A DNA stretch of 64,000 bases from Diplocloster hominis (GTDB lineage Bacteria > Bacillota > Clostridia > Lachnospirales > Lachnospiraceae), in NCBI RefSeq assembly GCF_032380655.1, contig NZ_JAWDIY010000007.1:1-64000 (forward strand), in the 5' to 3' direction. Within the stretch, counting starts at the first letter, position 1. Each line of letters starts with the position of its first letter. Below are positions 41,207 through 50,648 of this stretch, in pieces. The notes under the pieces are model-generated. The model worked only from the letters and a program-made list of their open reading frames with translations. It was not told the origin of the DNA and ran no database searches. The position numbers and the translations under genes are program-made.

Positions 41207-42115
41207 ATATATTTAATTATATTATATTTTTATTTAAAACCGGAGGCTTTTTCGATTCTTGATTCTTGCATTTTATTTTACTGCTCTTGAACTATCTTTC
41301 TTCTTCCTTCTTCTTTTGTAACTTTTTCGTCTATGTCATCCAAAATTTCCAAAGATACTTTCTCGTCATATCTTCTTCTATAATTTCAACCTATATATAA
41401 TGTATCAATCTTCTTAAAAAAACTGCTGCGGAAGACTTTCTATATTATATACGATTTACTCTTATCTTTTGATTCCCGTTTCTTTACACGTTTATCAAAA
41501 ATTTTTGGATCACTGATGTGGTATTCCTTCAATATGTTGGCAAATTCCGAATCATTTTATTCTATTAACCAGATCTTTCTCTCCGATTTATTCTTATAAC
41601 TTTCTCACTGGTTTATCTTCTTTTTACTATAAGGCCTTTCTCGCAAGAATTATTTGCCATACCACTAACATATTGAACCAGTTTTGTTTCTGACATGTCC
41701 ACGGGACTCGACCTCCTATCCATTTCCATCAAATCTACTCATCCGCTATCGCATTCCTGATCAAAGATAAAATCTGAAAACCGAACTCTTGTCTGGTCTT
41801 ACTTAAGATCTTATATCTTTCACTATGGATTACTGATCTTTCGTATCGACCAGATCACTTAACCTGCTGAATCATGACATATCATCTTTCATCATCAGTT
41901 ACGAATCTAAATCTTTACTGCAAATCTCTCATCTTAGTAAACTCTTGATACTTGTGATCTTTCTTTCTGACCTTACTTCTTTTCTACTTTCTGATTCCTG
42001 TCCTTTCGTTACTGATTACTTATCCTACTGTTAGTGGAACTTTCATCTCTACTGCGGAATCTTTGATCTTTGACTGCTTTCGTAGATTTTTGATTTGAAG
42101 TTGCTGTTGTCTTTT
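41169..42115 (-). ncRNA. Candidate ~0.95-kb purine-rich non-coding RNA
   Basis: A 1.3-kb stretch (40,991-42,248) has no reading frame of gene length. The minus strand carries a good promoter at 42125-42153 and the strong terminator at 41169-41206. Between them the minus strand is extremely A/G-rich with many variants of AAAGAT(C), GTAAG, CAGAAAG and frequent stops in all frames. No peptide with a ribosome site stands out. A degraded gene is possible but would not explain the even purine bias. Confidence 0.5.
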
Positions 42116-42124
42116 GTTGTGATT

Positions 42125-42153
42125 ATAGTAACACTCACCTGGTAATTTGTCAA
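42125..42153 (-). promoter_or_regulatory. Promoter of the long RNA candidate
   Basis: -35 TTGACA (42148-42153), 17-base spacer, -10 TACTAT (42125-42130), with TATAAT overlapping three bases further (spacer 20). Confidence 0.65.
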
Positions 42154-42205
42154 TACGTTTTCACACAATTTTAACATTTTTCTTTAATTCAAATACACTT
42201 CACAT

Positions 42206-42220
42206 AATTCACTGTGAATT
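42206..42220. promoter_or_regulatory. Perfect 15-bp palindrome upstream of the long RNA promoter
   Basis: AATTCAC-T-GTGAATT, about 55 bases upstream of the -35 box and 29 bases after the jetC stop. A plausible regulator-binding site; no T run, so not a terminator. Confidence 0.5.
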
Positions 42221-42248
42221 GTTCTAATTTTACGAATTTATCAGATAA

Positions 42249-45200
42249 TTATGTTAATTGCAATTGTTCCTGCTCATAGGTAATCGGGATATATTCCAGT
42301 TCCGATTCATCAGTCTGGCTGCGATAGTCCACAACAACTGTCTGCTGCCTGCCGCTGACAAATTTCTGCCCGAGAATGTAGTTTACCTCAAACCTTCCGG
42401 TTATAGCGGGCGTCGCTCCACGGGCCGGCACGATCAACTGGACATGGTTGTTTTTGAGCAGCTGGAATATGGGTTCCCAGATGTAGATATCTTTTGCCGC
42501 ACCGAATGGATTATCGATGAAAATCACTTTCCGCAGCTCTACCGGATCTGTGTTTCCCGCATAAATACTGGTGATATAATTTACAACTGCTACCAGGAAC
42601 TGGATATAGATCCCCTGGGACTGTCCTGTACTCCCTACCGCTTCTTCATACCTAAGATACCGGCTTTGCTCAATCATCCGTTCCCGCTTGTAAAGGTTCA
42701 GTTTTATGGCGTCCATATCTGTTACGATGACAGCGAACAGTTTTTTCCAGGCCAGCTGGTTTTTGACATATTTCAGCCTTTCATTGGGGCTTTCTATGGC
42801 ATCGGCATGCTCCGCGATCTGATCCACATATCTGGACATCGCTTCCTTGAACTGCTCTTCCTGCCGGTAAGGGATCTGGAGTGTCAGTATGGAAACCGGC
42901 TTTCCGTCCAGATTGATCTTGGAGAGTTTGGGCAGGCGCTCCAGCTCTTCTTTGATATTCATGCAGCTTTGGAGACATTGGTTTTCAAAGTTATCCTTGA
43001 TTTTGGACATATCTTCTATCCCTTTGCCTACCCTGTCTTTTTCCAGCTCGATGCAGCGTATGGTCTGCCTAAGCTTTTCCGTCTGGGTGTCTACTTCCGC
43101 CGCGCTCTCGGGACTTCGGATGCTCTGCTTGATCTCCTGGGCCAGATCATAAGCTCCCAGGGTTGTCAGGATCTCGGCCAGACTGTTTTTCTCTTTCAGG
43201 AACTCTTCCTGCCGCAGCGTTTCTTCCCGTTTCATTTTCGCATATTGCTTTTTCAGATCGCGATATGTTTCTTTCAGAGAAATGCCGCTTTCCAGCAATT
43301 CCTGATTTTCCGACCGGTTGATGCCTTCGGTTTTCATCATCTGTTCCATGTCTTCCTGCATGGCTTCCAGCGCATAACACTGTGAGATCAGCTCTCTTAA
43401 GCTGTTCTCGTCTCGGACCAGATCTTCTTCCAGCTGCTTCGCTGCCTTTCTGTTTTCCGACACCAGCAGTTCCAGGCGTTCCTCCGGCAGCTCCATGTCT
43501 TCGAAAGTACCGTACTGCTGCTCTATCATGATACGGGCGTGCTGCACGCTGCCCTGCTTCTTATGGTAAGTTCCCAGATCCCTGTCCAGCTGCTTTTGCA
43601 GCTCTTTTACACGATCTTGAACCCCCTGCATGGTACTGCGTATTTTAAGCAAGTCTTCCTGACTGCTTCTTTGCATTCCCACCTCGCCGTATCTGGCATC
43701 CAGCTCTTCCAATGAGACGCTGCGGTAATGAATCGCTGCTTTTGCCCGTTCCATAACCGCCTGATAGTTTTCCAACAGCTTAAGCTTATCGGATGTGTCG
43801 GAAGATTCCGTCTCGTACGCTTCTTTTTTCCCCTTGAAAATCATCTCCAGCTCACGTCTGGTATGGGTAGGTATGGATACCTCCCCCTCCCGGTTATAAG
43901 ATGCGTAGACCGCTGTCCACTCTTGCTGTATCCGGTCGAGCTCCTGACCGATATGCTCCTTTTGCTGCTGCTGATGGGTTAATTCTTTTCGAAGTTTACC
44001 TGTTTGCTCCTGAAGCTTCGTAAGTTCCACTGCCTTTTCCGCCGCCTGTTTTTCCAGTAGATAAATTTTATTTTCCCCGTCTTCCAGCGCAGCCTGCAGC
44101 TCTGTCAGGGATCTCAACCGGTTCACATCCCCGGCCAGGGATTCCCGCCTTGCTTCTTCCTCTTTGCGCTGCCCGTTCAGCTGCCTGATCCGGCTGTTCA
44201 GCTGCTCCTTTTGCAGAAGATTTTGTTCTCCCTGCTGGCGAAGTATGCGAAGCTCATGATTTAATTTTTCGAACTCTTTTTGTTTTTCCTCATAGTCGGA
44301 AACAGTCTCAAAGCTCTGCAGGAATTTCAGATCTTCTTCCATGGTCTGGGTCTGCGTTTCCATGCGCAGAAGTTTCCGTTCTTTTTCCTCCAACTCTTTC
44401 TCAAGCTTCGCAGCTGCCTGCTGCCTGCGCTCTTCGTCATAATACAGGCTTTCATCCTTCGTTACGAAGGAAATCCCACGGGCATTTGTCAGCTCCTGCC
44501 CTTTTTCAACCGCAGTCAGGGACAGCACCGGGATCGCTGTGTCTCCTATCTGTGAATATTTCAGGTTCTGATCCAACGCCACCTGATCGTATCCCTCTTT
44601 GACCAGCAGGCCGTAGGGCAGCAAAGGATAGCGTTCCAGCATCTCCTTCTGGGTTTCTTCCTCCAGTCCCCCCACATATTCACATCCGATGACGGTTTCG
44701 ATGCCATGAATTCTCTCTATCTGCTCTTTCAATTTCAGAACCGCTTCGGAAGGAGTAACCGGCTGTTTGTTACGCAATGATGACAGCATTTCCTTCTGCG
44801 CTTCGAATTCGCTGCGCTTCCTCACACATACGGAGAGATTGTTCTGAAACGCTTCCCGCACCAATTCCTGCCCGTTTCCGTTTTCCGGTATCTGATATAT
44901 TTCTTTTATTTTGTCCAGCTGCTGCTTTTTACCACGGTACCGGCGGAAATATCCCTGACATTCTTCTTGCCTGGAAGTCAGCGATTCTTCTTTGGAGCTC
45001 TGCTGCGCGTCGCTGATCCGTATCTTGGTCAGCTGCTCTTCCAGCGTTTTTATCTCCTCTGCCACATCACGGATACGGCGGAGAGCTTCCTGTTCCTCCG
45101 CTTGCTTTTTGGTCAGCTCCTCCCCCGCCTTTTCAAGCAATAGTAGATGGGACTCTCTGTAAAGCTCTTCTATCCTTTGCTGTGTCTGCCGGTTGTGTTC

Positions 45201-46658
45201 CTTTTGTAATATTCTGCTGTTTTCCAGTACGGCTGCCGCCCGGTCTGTCTCCCGTTCCCGGCGAAGTCCTGCCTGCAGCTGTTCTTCTTTTTCACTGACC
45301 TGGGCTTCCACCTGTGCCAACCGCTCTTTTAAGTCTGCCGTGTCACGGTCCATCAGGATCTTCATCTGACCGGCCAGCTCACAGAGCTGTTCTGCCAATC
45401 CCTGGTTCTGGCTCTGCATACTGTCGATCGCCACCCTGGTTGACTCGAAATGGGCCTTCGCGTCCAGATAGTCCAGGTAGTCGTTGGCGGACTCCTTCTC
45501 TGTCAACTGCACGCTCCATTCTCTTTGCTCTTCCTCCAGGCCTTCCAGTTCCTTTCGGTATTGGTCCATCTTTTGTTCCAGCTCTTTCAGTCCGCATATC
45601 TCCAGAGATACGGAGGCACTCTCCGCTTTTCTCATCAGCTCCTGCCTGCGGGCGGTTACGGATTCCCGGCGCTCCTGCAGACGCTCACGTGCCTGATTCT
45701 TTTCCTGTTCCCGGTGAAGGCAGGTATTATAGGTCCGGACCAGCTGATCTTCCAGGTCTGTCCTGGCATGGTAAATATGTTTCAAAGTACCCATCCATTT
45801 CACAAAACCCGCTATCATTTCAATCTGCCGGTCATAATTGATGATTTCATTTTTCTTGCGCGACAGCTCCAGAAGCTTGTCCCGGATATCCAACAGGGTC
45901 TGGGCCATGGACACCTCTTCTTTATTTCTGTCCATTCTGGCGAAAAAAGCCTTTTGAATGATTTCCCCGATCAGGAGGTCCTCCACTACCTTGCGCGTAG
46001 TGCGGTAATTGGTCTCAAAATAGGTTCTGACATGCCCCTCCGTTTTATTGATCCCCCGGATGATCTCCCACTCGCTCTCATAGATTCCATAATCAGCCAC
46101 AAAGCTCTGATACTCTCCCTTGCGCTCGAACAGCTGTACCTGGAGACTGAAATCCTTTTTCTCCAGATCCCGGAGATAATTCTTTAGTCCCTGGTAGGTG
46201 ATCCGCTCTTCCCCGCTGCAAAGCGGAAGATTGCGCAGATCATTATCATTGAATTCACGATAGAATATGCAGTAATTAAAGTATTCCACCGCGGCCGTAT
46301 TCCTGTCCTGGGCAGCTTCACTGCCGTTCTCCCTGGCTTTTCTGGCACAGAATCCGGTGGTCATGTACTGAAAACCATTTTTGATATGGCAGGGATTTAA
46401 TTTCCATTCCACCAGCGAGTGGATGACGGTGTTGTCATTCCCGGACCGGAACAGCTTCTCGATGGGCTGTTTCTCATCCAGTGTGCAGTTTGGCAGCATG
46501 TTCTGCAGTAAAAGAAGCATCAGCACACTCTTACCGCCGCCGTTTGCCAGGTCATAGATGGTGTTTTTACAGGAAAAACGCATGACAAAATCGTCGTAAA
46601 ATTGGGTACCGAAGTTATATTTTACATTATTCACCCGAATCCGGTTGATCTGCGGCAT
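42249..46658 (-). CDS. jetC: JetC/MukB-like SMC ATPase
   Basis: 1,469 residues. N-terminal ATPase half (NNVKYNFGTQFYDDF, Walker A LANGGGKSVLMLLLLQ near 37-52). About 900 residues of coiled coil with a central hinge-like globular part near residues 600-740 (PSEAVLKLKEQIERIHGIE, YPLLPYGLLVKEGYD). C-terminal half with signature-like GSTGQSQGIYIQFLVAV and Walker B VIFIDNPFGAAKD. The Walker B ends Asp-Asn where Asp-Glu is usual. With JetA and JetB it would form a DNA-loop-extruding condensin of the MksB/Wadjet class. Overlaps jetB by 32 bp. Confidence 0.82.
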   Translation of the reverse strand: MPQINRIRVNNVKYNFGTQFYDDFVMRFSCKNTIYDLANGGGKSVLMLLLLQNMLPNCTLDEKQPIEKLFRSGNDNTVIHSLVEWKLNPCHIKNGFQYMTTGFCARKARENGSEAAQDRNTAAVEYFNYCIFYREFNDNDLRNLPLCSGEERITYQGLKNYLRDLEKKDFSLQVQLFERKGEYQSFVADYGIYESEWEIIRGINKTEGHVRTYFETNYRTTRKVVEDLLIGEIIQKAFFARMDRNKEEVSMAQTLLDIRDKLLELSRKKNEIINYDRQIEMIAGFVKWMGTLKHIYHARTDLEDQLVRTYNTCLHREQEKNQARERLQERRESVTARRQELMRKAESASVSLEICGLKELEQKMDQYRKELEGLEEEQREWSVQLTEKESANDYLDYLDAKAHFESTRVAIDSMQSQNQGLAEQLCELAGQMKILMDRDTADLKERLAQVEAQVSEKEEQLQAGLRRERETDRAAAVLENSRILQKEHNRQTQQRIEELYRESHLLLLEKAGEELTKKQAEEQEALRRIRDVAEEIKTLEEQLTKIRISDAQQSSKEESLTSRQEECQGYFRRYRGKKQQLDKIKEIYQIPENGNGQELVREAFQNNLSVCVRKRSEFEAQKEMLSSLRNKQPVTPSEAVLKLKEQIERIHGIETVIGCEYVGGLEEETQKEMLERYPLLPYGLLVKEGYDQVALDQNLKYSQIGDTAIPVLSLTAVEKGQELTNARGISFVTKDESLYYDEERRQQAAAKLEKELEEKERKLLRMETQTQTMEEDLKFLQSFETVSDYEEKQKEFEKLNHELRILRQQGEQNLLQKEQLNSRIRQLNGQRKEEEARRESLAGDVNRLRSLTELQAALEDGENKIYLLEKQAAEKAVELTKLQEQTGKLRKELTHQQQQKEHIGQELDRIQQEWTAVYASYNREGEVSIPTHTRRELEMIFKGKKEAYETESSDTSDKLKLLENYQAVMERAKAAIHYRSVSLEELDARYGEVGMQRSSQEDLLKIRSTMQGVQDRVKELQKQLDRDLGTYHKKQGSVQHARIMIEQQYGTFEDMELPEERLELLVSENRKAAKQLEEDLVRDENSLRELISQCYALEAMQEDMEQMMKTEGINRSENQELLESGISLKETYRDLKKQYAKMKREETLRQEEFLKEKNSLAEILTTLGAYDLAQEIKQSIRSPESAAEVDTQTEKLRQTIRCIELEKDRVGKGIEDMSKIKDNFENQCLQSCMNIKEELERLPKLSKINLDGKPVSILTLQIPYRQEEQFKEAMSRYVDQIAEHADAIESPNERLKYVKNQLAWKKLFAVIVTDMDAIKLNLYKRERMIEQSRYLRYEEAVGSTGQSQGIYIQFLVAVVNYITSIYAGNTDPVELRKVIFIDNPFGAAKDIYIWEPIFQLLKNNHVQLIVPARGATPAITGRFEVNYILGQKFVSGRQQTVVVDYRSQTDESELEYIPITYEQEQLQLT

Positions 46659-47376
46659 CGTCCTCTTCCTCCTCCTGATTCAGTATCTCGTACAGCCTTC
46701 CCTGATGTTCCTCATAGTAGTTGGTAATCAGCGCCTTGAATCTGGCTGTGGGATAATAACGCTCTTCGGCCTCCGCCAGCAGCTCCTGGGAGACCAGAAA
46801 ATTAAACACCAGCTTGCTATAACCCCTTTTGGAGTTTCTGGATGCACGGATACTGGTTCCCTCCTCACCGGTCATGAGCGGCAGTTCCTCCCACAGCAGC
46901 GCCAGGGTCCTGAAACTGTTCTCCTCCATCTCCTTTAACACCAGGATCTCCAGATCCGCAGTCAGCTTGGCAAAGGCCGAGTCCGTATTATGGATCAGCT
47001 CCTCGACGCCCATATATTCGATAAATGTCTCACTGGCCGAATCGTGGTAGAAGGCGGCCACCACCTGATATATCAGGAAATAACACAGATAAAGTTCCCG
47101 GTTCAGACGCAGGCCCAGCACCCGTTTGAGCTCCTCATTGGAATAACCGTAGACCCGGTTTCCCTCGCCTGCCGACACATAGATGCCGCCCTGATATTCA
47201 TAAAGGCACAGATTCATCTTCCCCGCCATCAAATGCACCATATCGTAGACTTCAGCGTTGGACAGATATTCTTCATAGAGCCCTCTGTTCGCTCCCCTGT
47301 CCCTGTGAATTTCTTCATTTATTAATAACGAGGATATGATATCCATGGCTTTCTCAAGATTACGGCTGTCCATCAT
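46627..47376 (-). CDS. jetB: JetB/MukE-like condensin subunit (DUF6063 type)
   Basis: 249 residues, winged-helix-type protein (NLEKAMDIISSLLINEEI, NEELKRVLGLRLNREL, later GYSKLVFNFLVSQELL) with a long acidic tail. Size and place between JetA-like and JetC-like genes match the MukE/MksE/JetB subunit that links kleisin and DNA. Overlaps both neighbours (17 and 32 bp). Confidence 0.75.
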   Translation of the reverse strand: MMDSRNLEKAMDIISSLLINEEIHRDRGANRGLYEEYLSNAEVYDMVHLMAGKMNLCLYEYQGGIYVSAGEGNRVYGYSNEELKRVLGLRLNRELYLCYFLIYQVVAAFYHDSASETFIEYMGVEELIHNTDSAFAKLTADLEILVLKEMEENSFRTLALLWEELPLMTGEEGTSIRASRNSKRGYSKLVFNFLVSQELLAEAEERYYPTARFKALITNYYEEHQGRLYEILNQEEEEDDAADQPDSGE

Positions 47377-48913
47377 TGTCTCTCCTTTCGAATATCAGAT
47401 TCGTCACCTCAAACAGGCCCAGGATCTGAAGGCTGGTACCGGAGTCCTTTCGCACAGCAAAGGCAAGGTCCTCATATAAGCGTTCCTCTCTCTTTTCCAG
47501 AAAAGCGTTCATCCGTTCTTCCAGAAAAGTATCGGGATTCTTCCTGATCTCCCGGACCTGGTATTCCTCCTTCAGACAGAGATGGACCAAAAATGTATAG
47601 TAGTCACCGTTTCGGAAAATCCGGTTCGTATATTTCTCTTCCAGATACCCGTTCCATTCCTTCAGGGTAAAGACCGCTTTCTGCAAAAGCCAGTGGAACA
47701 GCTCCGTCAGAAGGATTTCAAAATTCTCATGGATTCTTAGTTCTATGGCTTCGTCTAAATATATGTATGTCTCTTCGACCTGCTCCCCGATCTTCTCACC
47801 GGTCTCCTGCTGGTCCGGACGGTAAGTCAGGAGATTATCCAGGTTTGGCAGATAGAAGCTTTTCTGGATTTTCAGATTCACCAGCGGCCGGACCAGCTCC
47901 CCTAAAAGGTCGGCCCGGTCCCGGTCCATCATCCGGGACACGGCCTGCCTGAAGTCAAAAGAGCTCTTAAGGGACTGGACCCGGGCTTTTACGATCCGCT
48001 CATCGGCCTGCTTCTGAAGCTGGGTACAGGCACTGAGCAGCTCGCTGTGTTTTTGCACCGCTTTCTTTAGTTCCAGTTCCAACCCATAGATGTCATCCAT
48101 GGCCCGGTAATACTGACTGTTATATTCCCCGGAGGCCTCATCCTGCGCCGCCCGTTCCAGGGCTCTGTGGATCAGTTCACTGTTTTTCCGGAACAGATGC
48201 TGCTCCTCCTTGAACCAGCGCATACCCGTGTCCAGGAATTCTTCGTAAGCCCGAATACCTTCAAATACATCCTGCCCCAGTATCCGCAGCACCTCATTTT
48301 TCCTGTTCTGCAGCCGGCTCACCTCATTGTTGATGCGGCGGACCACTTCTGCACCCTGCCGGAAGTTCTGGCTGTTGATCAGCTTTTCCAGCAATAGCTG
48401 CTCCACACTGATGGTACTTTCTTCCTTGATCTCTTTTGTGTCCAGATAGAATTCCACCGCTTCGGAGGTAATGGAATAGCGCACGACACCGTTCTGGATA
48501 CTGCTCTTTAACAGGCGCATCCGGATCGTTTTCTGTTTCCGGTCTGCAGGGTCAAAATAGACATAACGAAACGGTTTCCCCTCGTTTGTGATTTTGTCAA
48601 AAATATAGGAAACCAGTTCCTTGTTTTCCTCTTCTTCCAGATAGCAATCAAAATCCCGGCGCAGCAGGGCCGTGACAAAAGTCTCGTATTCCGAATAGAG
48701 GACTTCTTTTTCTTTGAAATTATTCTCTTCTATAAAAAAACGCAGAACGGCCAGAAGTATATATCCCATATCCAGCTGGTTGAATTTTCCGTCTTTATAT
48801 TGGGTAAAAGACGTCTCTGCCAGCTTAAAATACGGATAGTATTTACGTATATGGCCGATCCGCTCACTATGCTCTTCGATGATCTCATGCAGCATCATAT
48901 GTGTGCCTGTCAT
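47360..48913 (-). CDS. jetA: JetA/MukF-like kleisin (DUF5716 type)
   Basis: 517 residues. N-terminal helical/winged part (LDMGYILLAVLRFFIEENNF) and beta region (GVVRYSITSEAVEFYLDTK). A long helical middle (LINSQNFRQGAEVVRRINNE) and C-terminal winged helix (TFLVHLCLKEEYQVREIR) follow. ATG at 48913 eight bases after AGGAGG. First gene of the condensin set, 46 bp after ptsI. No JetD-type nuclease gene is adjacent on either side. Confidence 0.77.
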   Translation of the reverse strand: MTGTHMMLHEIIEEHSERIGHIRKYYPYFKLAETSFTQYKDGKFNQLDMGYILLAVLRFFIEENNFKEKEVLYSEYETFVTALLRRDFDCYLEEEENKELVSYIFDKITNEGKPFRYVYFDPADRKQKTIRMRLLKSSIQNGVVRYSITSEAVEFYLDTKEIKEESTISVEQLLLEKLINSQNFRQGAEVVRRINNEVSRLQNRKNEVLRILGQDVFEGIRAYEEFLDTGMRWFKEEQHLFRKNSELIHRALERAAQDEASGEYNSQYYRAMDDIYGLELELKKAVQKHSELLSACTQLQKQADERIVKARVQSLKSSFDFRQAVSRMMDRDRADLLGELVRPLVNLKIQKSFYLPNLDNLLTYRPDQQETGEKIGEQVEETYIYLDEAIELRIHENFEILLTELFHWLLQKAVFTLKEWNGYLEEKYTNRIFRNGDYYTFLVHLCLKEEYQVREIRKNPDTFLEERMNAFLEKREERLYEDLAFAVRKDSGTSLQILGLFEVTNLIFERRDNDGQP

Positions 48914-48959
48914 TAAATGTTCCTCCTGATTAAAGCATGGCGATCTCCTCCATGGACGT

Positions 48960-50585
48960 TCACCGAAGCTTCGTTTCCCTTACCTTTTTGCGGACGCTCA
49001 ATACCAGGCCCGGGGATACCGAAAGCTCATCGATTCCCATGTTCAGAAATGTCTCTGTCAGTGTGAGGTCAGCGCCCAGCTCACCGCAGATACCCACCCA
49101 GATTCCTTCCCGGTGCGCGTTATCCGCGACCATACGGATCAGGCGCAGAATCGCCGGATGGTGAGGGTCACACAGCTGCTCCAGTTTCGGATTCTGCCGG
49201 TCTGATGCCAGTGTATACTGCACCAGGTCATTCGTTCCGATACTGAAGAAATCCACTTTCCTGGCCAGCAGATCGCTGATCAGAGCCGCCGCAGGCGTCT
49301 CGATCATAATCCCCTGCTCCACATCTCCATATGGGATCTGCTGCCGCTTTAATTCCTCCTGCACCTCCCGGACAATCTCAGTGATCTGATCTACTTCCTC
49401 CACGGAAATGATCATCGGATACATAATAGATACTGTCCCGTATGCGCTTGCCCTGTAAATTGCACGAAGCTGTGTCTTAAATATCTCCGGACGGTCCAGG
49501 CAGATCCGGATCGCCCGGTATCCGAGAGCCGGATTTTCCTCCGGTTCCATCTGAAAATAATCAACCTGCTTATCTGCTCCGATATCCAGTGTGCGGATAA
49601 TCACTTTACGGCCCGCCATACTTTCCGCCACTTTTTTGTATACCTGAAACTGTTCCTCTTCTGTGGGGTAATCCTCAGATTCCAGATACAAAAACTCACT
49701 TCGGAACAGCCCAATTCCGCCTGCATCATTCTGCAGCACAGCAGCCACATCCCCAAAGCTGCCGATGTTTGCGTAGATCTCTATCTTTCTGCCGTCCAGC
49801 GTAACATTTTCTTTGCCCTTTAGCTGCCAGAGCAGCTCCTGTTTCTTTTTCTCTTCCGCCTGTCTGGTTTCCAGTTCTTCTCTCACCTTGGGTTCGGGCT
49901 CCAGATAGATCTTGCCATGATAGCCGTCTACGATCCCCTCTTTTCCGTCTACGGCATCATTAAGCGGAATGCTGACTTGAAACAGCGCCGGTATATTCAT
50001 CGTCCGGGCCAGGATCGCAGTATGAGAATTGGAAGAGCCATGTACGGTTACAAACGCCAGCACTTTATCTTTATCCAGCTGAACGGTCTCGCTGGGCGCC
50101 AGGTCGTCCGCGACCAGGATCACCGGTTCGGTAAGTTCCATCTGTGATCCGTTACGTCCGGCCAGTATGCCCACCAGCCGTTCGGAGATATCCCGGATAT
50201 CCGCCGCCCGTTCCCGCATATAATCATCTTCCATCATGCTGAACATCTGGGAAAAATTATCGCCGGTAGAGGCCACTGCATAGGCCGCGTTCACTTTCTG
50301 GGTACGGATCATATTCGTGATGGATTCCACATAGTCCGGATCTTCTAACATCATCTGATGCACCTCAAAGATCGCGGCGTTTGCTTCCCCCACTTCCTTT
50401 AACGCTTTTTCATAAAGCAAGGTTAGCTGCCGAAGCGCTTCCCCCTTCGCCCTTTCGAAACGCAGCAGCTCTTCCTGTGTATCTTCCGCGTGCTCTCTTT
50501 TGATTTGCTGCTGGTCCTTTCTGTAGACCTTTATCTTCCCTTCTGCTATCCCGCGAAAAGCCGTTTTTCCTTCATATATCTGCAT
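48960..50585 (-). CDS. ptsI: PTS enzyme I (phosphoenolpyruvate-protein phosphotransferase)
   Basis: 541 residues, normal length. Phospho-His in HGSSNSHTAILART near residue 190; PEP-binding signature DFFSIGTNDLVQYTLASDRQ near 440; active-site Cys in GICGELGAD near 500. It moves phosphate from PEP to HPr, the first step of sugar uptake and carbon catabolite control. AAAGGAG before the ATG. HPr is not adjacent; jetABC follow in the same direction. Confidence 0.93.
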   Translation of the reverse strand: MQIYEGKTAFRGIAEGKIKVYRKDQQQIKREHAEDTQEELLRFERAKGEALRQLTLLYEKALKEVGEANAAIFEVHQMMLEDPDYVESITNMIRTQKVNAAYAVASTGDNFSQMFSMMEDDYMRERAADIRDISERLVGILAGRNGSQMELTEPVILVADDLAPSETVQLDKDKVLAFVTVHGSSNSHTAILARTMNIPALFQVSIPLNDAVDGKEGIVDGYHGKIYLEPEPKVREELETRQAEEKKKQELLWQLKGKENVTLDGRKIEIYANIGSFGDVAAVLQNDAGGIGLFRSEFLYLESEDYPTEEEQFQVYKKVAESMAGRKVIIRTLDIGADKQVDYFQMEPEENPALGYRAIRICLDRPEIFKTQLRAIYRASAYGTVSIMYPMIISVEEVDQITEIVREVQEELKRQQIPYGDVEQGIMIETPAAALISDLLARKVDFFSIGTNDLVQYTLASDRQNPKLEQLCDPHHPAILRLIRMVADNAHREGIWVGICGELGADLTLTETFLNMGIDELSVSPGLVLSVRKKVRETKLR

Positions 50586-50648
50586 ATACCGGCCACTCCT
50601 TTCGATTATTTTTATTCAGCAGGACGAGCGTTCCGGTTGAATAAAAAT

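Noticed and set aside
42258..43385. 375-codon plus-strand frame opposite jetC
   Set aside because: Antisense of an SMC coiled-coil and ATPase end; the minus strand carries recognisable ATPase motifs.
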